Positions 1-6,762 are shown, counted from the first letter of the stretch. The stretch is 20,140 nt of DNA from JBFFMO01 sp037968515 (GCA_037968515.1 JBBKVQ010000262.1:1-20140), one strand, 5' to 3'. A program made the numbers and translations. The notes: generated from the letters alone by a model not told the origin.

Positions 1-1005
1 CTTTGTGTAGGTGTAGATATTGACCCAACCCCAATGGTTGGCGCGTTCTCTACCTGCGGTCGAGAGCCATTTTTTGACCCAAGCATTTCGTTCAAACTTG
101 ACGCGCTTTTCGAATCCAGCTTCGTCACTTGGGAGTCGGTTTTCGGATTTTAGCCAATCCCGGGCGGCCTTGTTGAAGATACTTTGGCGTTCTTGGTCGA
201 GGCTAAGAGTCCGTGCATGTTCGGCAAGCGCCATGCAGTCGTCGATTTCGCGCAGCGCGTCGAGTTCGACCTGAAGTTCTTCGTAGGCCGGATACACTGT
301 TGGACCGGGAATGACCTCTGGCGTGGCCTTCTGCGACCGGCCGGCCACAAAAGTGGTCGAAACATGGAGCAGCTTGGCCTTTGACCCACCCAGCCGAATA
401 AAATCAAGAATGAACAGGCCCGAAAGCGTGTTGATCCGCAGCGCACTTTCAAGGTTCGGATTGAAGTTAGTCAATCCGGCTGAGTTCACGAAAAGGTCGA
501 GGTTCGACGAGATCTCGACCGCCTCATCGTACGGAATACCAAGGTGATCCTCGGTGATATCGCCTGAAATAATCGTGATTTTTTCGTGCAGGAAATCAAG
601 GAAACCATCGCCATAGGTGTCACGCAAAGTGTCGAAACAATTCGACGAGACAACCTCTTCGTAAAACCGCTTTTCCGCAGGGCAGTCTTTCTGACCGCGG
701 ATCAGTAAATACAGACGTTCGATATCCGGATGGAACTGCAGCAATTGAGCAACAAAGACCTTCGCAAGGAAGCCGGTCGTGCCGGTCACTAAAATGCGTC
801 GGGCTTTGAGGGTCTTGGCCACGGACAACATCGATGCAGGATCCGCATAGGCCGACGAGGGCAGCGAAACTGAAGCCAAGTCGTCTGTTTGCCGCGAGCC
901 CGCGATCGCGTCGATTGCGATCATGCTCAGGGCCTCTGAGGCGCCCGAGCCGTTGCCGTTAGCATGGCCGTTGGCCTTGCCGTTTTTTCCGTTCTGACCG
1001 GTCAT
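1..1005 (-). CDS. Fatty acyl-CoA reductase (NAD_binding_4 / male-sterility family), 3' end outside window
   Basis: This open frame of 335 codons starts at an ATG at 1005 and has no stop before the window edge, so the C-terminal part is missing. After a Gly/Asn-rich leader (residues 1-20) and a linker, a Rossmann domain opens with VTGTTGFLAK (73-82), followed by YLLIRG (99-104), GDIT (148-151), NSAGLTNFN (174-182), HVSTTFVAG (214-222) and NIYTYTK (329-335). Tyr331 and Lys335 fit the YxxxK catalytic pair of extended short-chain dehydrogenases. This order of motifs is typical of fatty acyl-CoA reductases, which reduce acyl-CoA (or acyl-ACP) with NADPH to an aldehyde or fatty alcohol. An AAAGAGG ribosome site lies just upstream of the ATG. 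The gene is third in a minus-strand operon, 22 bases after the LarA-like gene. The family is secure. Whether the product is an alcohol or an aldehyde cannot be judged without the C-terminal domain. Confidence 0.88.
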   Translation of the reverse strand, partial: MTGQNGKNGKANGHANGNGSGASEALSMIAIDAIAGSRQTDDLASVSLPSSAYADPASMLSVAKTLKARRILVTGTTGFLAKVFVAQLLQFHPDIERLYLLIRGQKDCPAEKRFYEEVVSSNCFDTLRDTYGDGFLDFLHEKITIISGDITEDHLGIPYDEAVEISSNLDLFVNSAGLTNFNPNLESALRINTLSGLFILDFIRLGGSKAKLLHVSTTFVAGRSQKATPEVIPGPTVYPAYEELQVELDALREIDDCMALAEHARTLSLDQERQSIFNKAARDWLKSENRLPSDEAGFEKRVKFERNAWVKKWLSTAGRERANHWGWVNIYTYTK

Positions 1006-1027
1006 AGAAACCTCTTTCCGCCTAAAT

Positions 1028-2617
1028 TCACGTCACGTCCGCGATGAGGAACGGTGGGTGATGCATCATGGTGATGTCCGGGTTTGGCCCGTGAATGTCT
1101 CGGGCCATTTCCAGCGCGTCTTCCATTGTCGCCGCGGTATGCCAACCAAGACGCTCAGGCACGTGTGAATTTTCGGCTCCCACGACGATGACTCGCCCGA
1201 TGTGAGCGCGGCCGTTTTCGCCCCAGTACCACATGTAAAACGGGTGAACGCCGTGGTAGGCGTTGCCGCGACGGTACATCTCGACGTAGTTGGGATTATT
1301 GGCGAATTCCGCCTCCCATTTATGCGCGAGTTTGGTCGAATCGCGAGTCTCTGAAAGGCAGCGATTGAAAAACTCGATGTACGACGGGTGATGCTCTGGA
1401 TCGAATTCATCGTAACAAGGATGGGTCACGATCAACGTGCCACCCTTTTTTACCACCGGTTTCCCGCGGTACATATTGAAGAAATACCCGAGCGCCATGA
1501 CGTGGACGAGCAGGGGATTCATGACCGAGTTCACGTTGTAAGGGCTTTCGAAAGGAATCCCGTACACCACAACGTCAGCCTGTCCTTCGAGCTTCACAGC
1601 GTGCTGTTGCCAGCATTTTTCGAGGGTCTTCGCATGCACAGCTTCGGTTTCGCCGGCATTGACGCCAATCAGTCCGTAGTCCGCGGGAACCTTATGGAAC
1701 AACGCGCGCTTTCCTTTGCGTGGAACGCGTTTCAGCGCTGCCTGGAAAGCTTTGAACTTGAGTGAGTCGGTTGTGGTCCAGTCGTCTTCGGGCTTCGCCA
1801 TAAACATCAAGTTGTCGTCGTACATCTTGTTGTTAAGCGTGGTCTCAATATGGAACACATTGAGGTGTTCCTTGAGAATCTTACCCATGCGCTTATTCGA
1901 GTCATAGAGCGCCGATTTCTCGGGGTCCATGTACGAATCGCACTTCAGAATCGTTGCCGGATTATGGTGATGGCGGATGCTCTTGTAGCCCGACAGGCCC
2001 GTGCCGATCGACTTGAAGCCGCCATTCATTGGGACGTAGTTGATATTGACGTAAATCAACAGGTCGCTTTCGGCGGCGCGGCGCATAATCTGGACGTCTT
2101 CGCCCTGGTCGGTCTGCCCCAGAATCACCATGCCGTCAGGGTCTTCCGCATCCAGATTATACAGGCGGTCTGGATAATACTGCTTGAAGATTGATGGCCC
2201 CACCATGCGTTTGATTTCATTGGCGGTCATGGGGCGATGCAATGCGAGCGCGACCACCATTTCATAATCTTCGACACCGTGGTCTTCGAGGATTTGAATG
2301 ATGATTTCGAGCATCTGCTGACGAAGGTCTGGTGTTCGCATCGGAGGAAGCGGCACCGAGATATCGTCGATCGCAATCGTGACCTTCATGCCCGGCTTAA
2401 GCTGAGCATAAAGCGGCTTGACGTCGCCCTCTGGATGATTGAGCGCGTATCGAATCGCTGCTTGGCGATTTTCGATCGGTTTCATCGGTGGTTTGGCGTA
2501 CACGACGCGCGTTCCTGCAGGCATCTTTACGGTCATGAAGTCTTCCGCGTAGTGCATGTAACGCGGTGGAGAGTCTTCATCGAGGATGCGAACGCAATTA
2601 TAGGTTTTGTCTTCCAT
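1028..2617 (-). CDS. LarA-like (DUF2088) protein, divergent lactate-racemase family member
   Basis: The product has 529 residues, longer than typical LarA (about 425). LarA is a nickel-pincer (NPN) enzyme that racemises lactate, and homologues act on other alpha-hydroxy acids. Family landmarks are visible: a DDISVPLPP stretch (84-92) in place of the usual DxTRPxP, ALHRPM (125-130) carrying the first catalytic His (His127), and GGFKSIGTGLSGYKSI (199-214) carrying the cofactor-linking Lys (Lys202), then HHH (216-218). By manual alignment the second catalytic His, expected about 10 residues before Lys202, is absent (NIN, 191-193), and the Arg of DxTRPxP is Val88. No LarB, LarC or LarE cofactor-synthesis gene is in the window. 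The gene sits between the HAD hydrolase (30-base gap) and the acyl-CoA reductase (22-base gap) on the same strand. No strong ribosome site precedes the ATG. The family call is good; the substrate and whether it racemises are unknown. Confidence 0.8.
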   Translation of the reverse strand: MEDKTYNCVRILDEDSPPRYMHYAEDFMTVKMPAGTRVVYAKPPMKPIENRQAAIRYALNHPEGDVKPLYAQLKPGMKVTIAIDDISVPLPPMRTPDLRQQMLEIIIQILEDHGVEDYEMVVALALHRPMTANEIKRMVGPSIFKQYYPDRLYNLDAEDPDGMVILGQTDQGEDVQIMRRAAESDLLIYVNINYVPMNGGFKSIGTGLSGYKSIRHHHNPATILKCDSYMDPEKSALYDSNKRMGKILKEHLNVFHIETTLNNKMYDDNLMFMAKPEDDWTTTDSLKFKAFQAALKRVPRKGKRALFHKVPADYGLIGVNAGETEAVHAKTLEKCWQQHAVKLEGQADVVVYGIPFESPYNVNSVMNPLLVHVMALGYFFNMYRGKPVVKKGGTLIVTHPCYDEFDPEHHPSYIEFFNRCLSETRDSTKLAHKWEAEFANNPNYVEMYRRGNAYHGVHPFYMWYWGENGRAHIGRVIVVGAENSHVPERLGWHTAATMEDALEMARDIHGPNPDITMMHHPPFLIADVT

Positions 2618-2647
2618 CGAGGCTTTTGTCGTGGGTGTCAGGAAAAG

Positions 2648-3328
2648 TCAGTCGAGGTTGAGAATTGGCCACTGGTAGGCCTTGGCGGTGGTTCTCAACC
2701 GGAAGTCTGGATTGATGGCGCATGGATTGCCAACGACCGACAACAGCGGCAAGTCGCTGCCACTGTCGGCGTAAGCGAAGCTGCGGTCGAGGTCGAGGTT
2801 ATGCTCTTCAGCATATCGTCGAACCCATAGTGCCTTGTTGGCTCCGGCCAACATAGGTTTGCGCAGTTCTCCGGTAGCGATTCCATCTTTGAATTCAAGG
2901 CGATTGGCAACAAAATCGTCCATGCCAAAATACTCGGCAAGCGGCTGTGTGGCGAAATCGAGTGCACCGGTAACGAGCACCTGCTTGTGGCCCTGGGCTT
3001 GAGAGCGCTTAATGAGGTCTCGTGCGCCCGGAAAGATATTGGGTCGAATCACGTTTTCAAACAGTTCTTGTCCAAGGACGATGAGTCGATCCTCGGAAAA
3101 TCCTGCGTAATTCTTATAGAAAGCGTCGTTGAACCACTTGCGGTCGTACTTGTCGGCCGCCCAGTACAAAGGAAGGCTCGCAAGCAACGACGCAGTGCGC
3201 CCGATACGGTCCGAAATCTTGGGAGCGTGGAGTGCGTAGAACGCGTAGGCATGGACGACATTGGTTTTGATGAGCGTTCCGTCAACATCGTAAAATGCTG
3301 CGGACCCGCGAGTCGTGGGATGGCCCAT
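2648..3328 (-). CDS. HAD-IB family hydrolase (SerB-like phosphatase)
   Basis: The 226-residue product shows all four HAD motifs: FYDVDGTLI (12-20; Asp14 nucleophile, Asp16 acid/base), VLVTGALD (117-124; Thr120), Lys165 in AGANKALWVRRYA, and YADSGSDLPLL (186-196; Asp188 and Asp192, Mg2+ binding). The tail with GNPCAINPDFRLR (200-212) is characteristic of the HAD-IB subgroup related to phosphoserine phosphatase. Members dephosphorylate small molecules, but the substrate here is unknown. The start at 3328 is preferred because GGAGA lies 7 bases upstream and the protein then begins just before motif I. The frame stays open to 3478, but that extension runs through the promoter region and contains no recognisable domain. 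It is the first gene of the operon with the LarA-like protein and the acyl-CoA reductase, so a role in lipid or hydroxy-acid metabolism is inferred. Confidence 0.88.
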   Translation of the reverse strand: MGHPTTRGSAAFYDVDGTLIKTNVVHAYAFYALHAPKISDRIGRTASLLASLPLYWAADKYDRKWFNDAFYKNYAGFSEDRLIVLGQELFENVIRPNIFPGARDLIKRSQAQGHKQVLVTGALDFATQPLAEYFGMDDFVANRLEFKDGIATGELRKPMLAGANKALWVRRYAEEHNLDLDRSFAYADSGSDLPLLSVVGNPCAINPDFRLRTTAKAYQWPILNLD

Positions 3329-3358
3329 GCAAATCTCCAAAATGTTGCACACGGGTAT

Positions 3359-3384
3359 AAAAAAAGTCGCCGGATCAGAATCCG
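3359..3384 (-). terminator. Hairpin plus T7 in leader of HAD operon (attenuator-like)
   Basis: Read on the minus strand, CGGAT-TCTG-ATCCG forms a 5-bp stem with a 4-base loop. It can be extended by two more G-C pairs past one bulged G, and seven Ts follow at 3365-3359. The element lies between the proposed promoter (3399-3427) and the start codon at 3328, so it would act as a leader attenuator, not as an end-of-operon terminator. The stem is short, so this is tentative. Confidence 0.35.
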
Positions 3385-3398
3385 CGTGCAGGGTGATG

Positions 3399-3427
3399 TT
3401 GATAAGGACCGCATAAATGCTTGTCAA
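3399..3427 (-). promoter_or_regulatory. Sigma70-type promoter for the HAD/LarA-like/reductase operon
   Basis: On the minus strand, a perfect TTGACA (3427-3422) is followed after 17 bases by TATCAA (3404-3399). Transcription would start near 3392, about 60 bases before the HAD start codon. An alternative -10 (TATACC, about 3359-3354) lies closer to the gene but has no convincing -35. The consensus match and placement make this the best promoter in the window. Confidence 0.55.
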
Positions 3428-3524
3428 GTCGGCATTCTTAAATGACTGATGAGTCACGAGTCGGTTCGAATCAATCATTTACAAACGATGGGCTGATGGC
3501 TGGCGCGCCCGATGGGTTTCAGGC

Positions 3525-3530
3525 TATAAA
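3525..3530 (+). promoter_or_regulatory. Possible -10 element (TATAAA) for the membrane protein-hemW-ybgC run
   Basis: TATAAA lies about 32 bases before the preferred GTG start at 3562. No recognisable -35 is present at 16-18 bases upstream, so this is a weak call. If real, it places transcription initiation near 3537 and argues against the upstream ATG starts at 3442 and 3496. Confidence 0.25.
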
Positions 3531-3561
3531 CAAAACAGAAACACTACACATCAGGACTTTC

Positions 3562-4068
3562 GTGGCGACTCAGGTACTCGACCAGATTCGGGGGCAAGTG
3601 GAATCCCTCATCAAAGGGGGGACTCGGTACCAAATCGAGAAAGTTGCCGTTCTGGTGGTCTACGCGCTCATCTCTGTGGGCACGTTCGCATGGGTGGTTT
3701 CGGGCGACGATTCGGATAACGAACTCGGTGCCACCTACGGCTTCGATACGATCAAACCACTCGACCGGCAGATATTTTTCATCGAGAACCAGAGCAAAGA
3801 CGATTGGACCGGCGTGCGCGTCGTGCTCAACAAGAACTTTCTGTACAAGGTCGATGTGGTTCCAGCAGGCAAACGAATGGTTCTGCAGCCCGAGGACTTT
3901 GATTATTATTATTGGATTCCTCGTCAGTGGGGACGTGCGGATTGGGAACGACTCGAGAAGTCACCCAAGCCCGGAGAAAAAGGCACCGAAACCGTGAACC
4001 CCGAGATCCTCGAAGTTCGTGCGCGAGAAGGCCGGTTGAATCTTGATCTGGCCACCACCAAAAAATGA
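3562..4068 (+). CDS. Single-pass membrane protein of unknown function
   Basis: I do not recognise this family. From the GTG at 3562 the protein has 168 residues: a short N-terminal amphipathic segment, one membrane helix at about 28-46 (VAVLVVYALISVGTFAWVV), then about 120 residues rich in charged and aromatic amino acids, including DFDYYYWIPRQWGRADW, ending in a lysine tail. The topology suggests a membrane-anchored protein whose C-terminal domain lies in the periplasm or cytoplasm. GTG 3562 is chosen because AGGA sits 5 bases before it and a TATAAA lies upstream. The frame remains open to ATG codons at 3496 and 3442, which would add up to 40 residues. Its stop overlaps the hemW start by ATGA, so the two are probably translated together. 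A functional link to haem or radical-SAM chemistry is possible but unproven. Confidence 0.7.
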   Translation: MATQVLDQIRGQVESLIKGGTRYQIEKVAVLVVYALISVGTFAWVVSGDDSDNELGATYGFDTIKPLDRQIFFIENQSKDDWTGVRVVLNKNFLYKVDVVPAGKRMVLQPEDFDYYYWIPRQWGRADWERLEKSPKPGEKGTETVNPEILEVRAREGRLNLDLATTKK

Positions 4069-5213
4069 CTATCTTGCCTCGTGACGGCGCCCCGGCCGGT
4101 GTCTACGTCCATATTCCGTTCTGCGATCGCTTATGCCCGTATTGTGATTTTGCAGTGGTTGTTCGTCCGGATGCGTCCCATCGTTCTTATCTAGACGCCT
4201 TGCATGCCGAGACCGTGTCTCGGATTCCCGAACTCCTGGGGCGACAGATTCGCACCGTTTATTTAGGGGGTGGAACTCCAAGTGCGTTGGACGATGATGC
4301 TCTCGGTCTGCTGGTGTCAGAGCTGGTCAAGCTTGCTCCAGGCGCTGTGGAGGTCACGCTTGAAGCGAATCCAAACCATATTACCCCTGCACGTTTAAAA
4401 GCCTGGAAGACCTTTGGAATCACACGACTAAGTCTGGGGATTCAGAGTTTTTCCCAGCGATACTTGAAGGCTCTGGGGCGCACACATAGCGGTGATGTGG
4501 CCATTTCAGCGGTTCAGGAGGCAATGGAGGTCTTTGAACATGTGACTCTGGATTTGATCGTGGGCGGGCCGGGGCACACTCCGGCTGAACTGAGCACAGA
4601 TTTGAGCTGGGTTCGTGAACTTGGTGTGCCGCATGTTTCAGTCTACGAATTGACGGTCGAGGAAAACACGGTCTTCTTCCGGATGTCGCAAGCCGGGACA
4701 CTCAATGAGTCTGGGCATGATGAAACCGCAGACTTACTGATGCAGGCGCAAAAGGCGCTCGAGAATATGGGGTTTGAAAAATACGAAGTTTCAAACTTCG
4801 CCAAACCGGGATTCCAAAGCCAACATAACCGGAACTACTGGGAAGGCGGCGAGTATCTGGGACTAGGACTTGGGGCGCACAGCCTGAGTGTGGGGCCGGA
4901 CGTGATTCGTCGGGCGAACACCCGCAAACTCAAAGACTACCTAGCGGATTCGAAGGCAAGCGCTGAGCTTGAGCAAATCACTGCGACCCAGCATCTGATC
5001 GAGCGACTTTTTGTCGGCCTTCGTGCGATCCACGGCATCAACTTGCTGGAGCTCGAACAACAGGGATTGGTCACCGACCGAGCCGAGGTTCTGGCGAGTC
5101 TTGTCGAGCTGGAAACACTCGGTCTTTTGCGCATCTCCGGCGAAAACGTCGCGCCGACTGAACTTGGAATGATGATGACAAACACAATTGCAGAACGCGT
5201 TGCGAGGTTGTGA
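4065..5213 (+). CDS. hemW: HemW-like radical SAM protein (haem chaperone family)
   Basis: This 382-residue protein begins with the radical SAM cluster motif CDRLCPYC (20-27; Cys20, Cys24, Cys27) inside HIPFCDRLCPYCDF. It then shows YLGGGTPS (66-73) for SAM binding, the family stretch TRLSLGIQSFS (120-130), a GGPG loop (167-170) and HNRNYW (254-259), the motif associated with haem binding in HemW. HemW was long annotated as oxygen-independent coproporphyrinogen III oxidase but is now regarded as a haem-binding chaperone. The CPYCDF version without the extra Cys of HemN supports HemW over HemN. The length is normal for the family. The gene overlaps the upstream membrane-protein gene by ATGA and the downstream ybgC by one base (TGATG). 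Confidence 0.92.
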   Translation: MTILPRDGAPAGVYVHIPFCDRLCPYCDFAVVVRPDASHRSYLDALHAETVSRIPELLGRQIRTVYLGGGTPSALDDDALGLLVSELVKLAPGAVEVTLEANPNHITPARLKAWKTFGITRLSLGIQSFSQRYLKALGRTHSGDVAISAVQEAMEVFEHVTLDLIVGGPGHTPAELSTDLSWVRELGVPHVSVYELTVEENTVFFRMSQAGTLNESGHDETADLLMQAQKALENMGFEKYEVSNFAKPGFQSQHNRNYWEGGEYLGLGLGAHSLSVGPDVIRRANTRKLKDYLADSKASAELEQITATQHLIERLFVGLRAIHGINLLELEQQGLVTDRAEVLASLVELETLGLLRISGENVAPTELGMMMTNTIAERVARL

Positions 5214-5572
5214 TGCACGCCCACCCGATTCAAATCTATTATGAAGACACCGACTTAAGCGGAGTCGTCTATCACGCTAATTATCTGAAGTTTTTCGAGC
5301 GTGCCCGCGAGCATGTCATTGGCGCGGACAGGTTGGTCGCTTTGCTGGCGCAGAACGTCGGCTTTGTAGTTCACAAAGTGAGTCTGACCTTCAAAGAGGG
5401 CGCACGATTAGGCGATGTGATCGAGATTCGAAGCACCTGGCGCCTCGAATCGAAATACCGAGTCGTATTTCATCAGGCCGCCTGGAAAGGCGCGACGATG
5501 ATCGCAGAGGGAGAGGTAGAGATGGTGACCGTCGATGGTGAGAATCGTCTGGTGCCGCTCCCCGAGTGGTGA
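5213..5572 (+). CDS. ybgC: YbgC-type acyl-CoA thioesterase (4HBT hotdog fold)
   Basis: The 119-residue protein matches the single hotdog domain of the YbgC / 4-hydroxybenzoyl-CoA thioesterase family. The signature YYEDTDLSGVVYHANYLKF (9-27) contains the catalytic Asp14 and His21, followed by ERARE (29-33). These enzymes hydrolyse short- or long-chain acyl-CoA thioesters in the cytoplasm. ATG 5213 is chosen because GAGG lies 5 bases upstream; the GTG at 5210 would leave only 2 bases of spacing. The start shares its A with the hemW stop (TGATG). In many Gram-negative bacteria ybgC heads the tol-pal operon, but here it is about 13 kb from the TolQ-like gene and coupled to hemW. Its stop is one base from the stop of the convergent ferritin-like gene. 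Confidence 0.9.
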   Translation: MHAHPIQIYYEDTDLSGVVYHANYLKFFERAREHVIGADRLVALLAQNVGFVVHKVSLTFKEGARLGDVIEIRSTWRLESKYRVVFHQAAWKGATMIAEGEVEMVTVDGENRLVPLPEW

Positions 5573-5573
5573 A

Positions 5574-5984
5574 TCACATAAGCTGGGTGATCTCTTCGAC
5601 GGCCCGAAGTTCGGCAAAATAGATTTGCTGAAGTGAATCAAACAGTTCGTCGTCGCCCTTCAAGAGTCCAAGGATATTACCGTAGGTTTCTGCGGCTTTT
5701 TTCTCGGTTGCTAGGCATGACTTCAGGATTTCGCGATAATCAGTCGTGTGGTGGATCGCCATAGGGTCACGATCCATGACGGCGACGCCGCCAAGCTTCA
5801 CAATCGCGTGCCGCACTGTTTGGGCATGCATATTCGACTCGGTCGCTTCGGCCTCAAAGTAGGGCGAAAGGTGCAGGCGATGAATGCCGGAAACGTAGGC
5901 GGCGTAATGCGCGTACATGATCGAGGCACGAAGTTCGAAGGCTAGGGCTTCGTTGAGTTGGGCAATAAGGAGTTCAATATTCAT
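5574..5984 (-). CDS. Ferritin-like / bacterioferritin-like four-helix protein with incomplete di-iron site
   Basis: The 136-residue protein has four helical segments in the bacterioferritin/Dps-like pattern: LNEALAFELRASIMYAHYA (10-28), EAEATESNMHAQTVRHAI (44-61), EILKSCLATEKKAAETYG (85-102) and LQQIYFAELRAVEEI (118-132). Family members bind two irons through ExxH pairs in helices 2 and 4. Here helix 1 keeps Glu17 and helix 3 keeps Glu94. Helix 2 has His53, but the nearest Glu (49) is four residues before it instead of three, and helix 4 has Glu125 with Ala128 where His is expected. Iron oxidation may therefore be weak or absent. The start overlaps the phosphatase stop (ATGA), with GGAAAG 6 bases upstream. 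It is the last gene of the minus-strand run headed by the giant TPR gene. The fold call is good; the function is uncertain. Confidence 0.78.
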   Translation of the reverse strand: MNIELLIAQLNEALAFELRASIMYAHYAAYVSGIHRLHLSPYFEAEATESNMHAQTVRHAIVKLGGVAVMDRDPMAIHHTTDYREILKSCLATEKKAAETYGNILGLLKGDDELFDSLQQIYFAELRAVEEITQLM

Positions 5985-6460
5985 GGGAGCTTTCCGTTTT
6001 TCAGAAGGTTGTCGAGCAACTCTTGGGTGCTTCGATAGACCATTTCATAGACGACTTCAAACTGGTTGACGCCGCCCCCGTACGGGTCAGGCACGTCATC
6101 ACCAGGCGATTCCGAGTCGAAATCGCGCAGTAACAACACCTTGGTTCCGGGGCGCAGTCGCAGTGCATTGGCGCGATTAGATTCATCCATCGCGACCACC
6201 ACATCAAACTCTGCCAGGTGACGGGCTGTCAGTTGTTGGGCTTTTTGCGTCGAGATATCCAGCCCGAGGTGTTTTCGAATCACGCGTTGAGAACCCAAAT
6301 CTGGCTCCTCCCCTGCGTGATAAGCACTGGTTCCGCTCGATTCCACGTGGAAAAGGTGCTCGATGCCCCGGCTTTCCACGTGATGGCAAAAAATGCCCTC
6401 CGCCAGCGGCGAACGACAGATATTCCCCAAGCAAAAAAACATCACACGGGTCGGCTTCAT
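5981..6460 (-). CDS. Low-molecular-weight protein tyrosine phosphatase
   Basis: The 159-residue product has the CX5R loop FCLGNICRSPLAEG (9-22; Cys10 nucleophile, Arg16, Ser17), the GTSAYHAGEEPD stretch (43-54), MDESNRANA (91-99), and the general acid Asp125 in VPDPYGG (123-129). All catalytic residues of the family are present and the length is standard. Such enzymes dephosphorylate tyrosine residues on cytoplasmic proteins, often bacterial tyrosine kinases controlling polysaccharide export. A related arsenate reductase function is less likely given the complete PTP acid loop. The ATG at 6460 is preferred because it shares a base with the upstream stop (TGATG) and places the loop at the usual distance from the N-terminus; a GTG at 6481 is the alternative. 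No tyrosine kinase gene is in the window, so the target is unknown. Confidence 0.9.
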   Translation of the reverse strand: MKPTRVMFFCLGNICRSPLAEGIFCHHVESRGIEHLFHVESSGTSAYHAGEEPDLGSQRVIRKHLGLDISTQKAQQLTARHLAEFDVVVAMDESNRANALRLRPGTKVLLLRDFDSESPGDDVPDPYGGGVNQFEVVYEMVYRSTQELLDNLLKNGKLP

Positions 6461-6762
6461 CAGAAGTTGATGCGACGACACGACCCATCAGGCTGCAGCG
6501 CAACGCCGGCTTTGTTCGTACGCCACAAGTACGCAAACTGATTCAGCATGAATCCGACGCCTTCTGCAGGGTTCAATTCAGGACCCATCGTGACGACGAC
6601 TTCCATCGCAAATTTGTCTCCGTCTTTTTCGGTATGAAAACGGAACAGTTGTTTGCCGCCGGTTACAGCGCTTTCAAGAATATTATCGCCGCCCGGTTTC
6701 GGGAGATCTTCGGGCCAATTTTCTGCCGGAAAGCCGGCCGATACGAGTTCATCGAGTGTCAT
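6460..6762 (-). CDS. Conserved-looking 100-residue protein of unknown function
   Basis: I do not recognise this family. The protein is soluble-looking, with no signal peptide or membrane helix. It has a proline- and glycine-containing N-terminal half (AENWPEDLPKPGGDN, 13-27), a probable beta-rich centre (KQLFRFHTEKDGDKFAMEVVV, about 37-57) and a helical segment around GVGFMLNQFAYLW (68-80). It starts 23 bases after the stop of the giant TPR gene, and its stop overlaps the phosphatase start by one base. That tight coupling on the same strand supports a real gene. No strong ribosome site is seen (GAGAA about 8 bases upstream), so translation may depend on read-through from the gene before it. 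Confidence 0.7.
   Translation of the reverse strand: MTLDELVSAGFPAENWPEDLPKPGGDNILESAVTGGKQLFRFHTEKDGDKFAMEVVVTMGPELNPAEGVGFMLNQFAYLWRTNKAGVALQPDGSCRRINF

Noticed and set aside
2237..2830. 197-codon plus-strand open frame
   Set aside because: It spans the 5' part of the LarA-like gene and the 3' part of the HAD gene on the opposite strand and has an implausible Arg/Val/Phe-rich composition.
3443..3456. TGACT-GATG-AGTCA inverted repeat in the divergent intergenic region
   Set aside because: Arms are only 5 bp and no regulator gene is adjacent; too little to call an operator.
3460..3476. GGTTCGAATC resembling a tRNA T-loop or an attachment-site core
   Set aside because: The flanking five bases on each side do not pair, no anticodon or acceptor arms are present, and no integrase or mobile gene is nearby.
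3329..3478. 50-codon N-terminal extension of the HAD hydrolase
   Set aside because: It would run through the TTGACA/TATCAA promoter and the hairpin, lacks a ribosome site, and adds residues before motif I that are atypical of HAD-IB proteins; GGAGA before ATG 3328 decides the start.
5573..5591. Possible bidirectional terminator between ybgC and the ferritin-like gene
   Set aside because: The stem is only 5 bp with a 9-base loop and there is no T-run on either strand.
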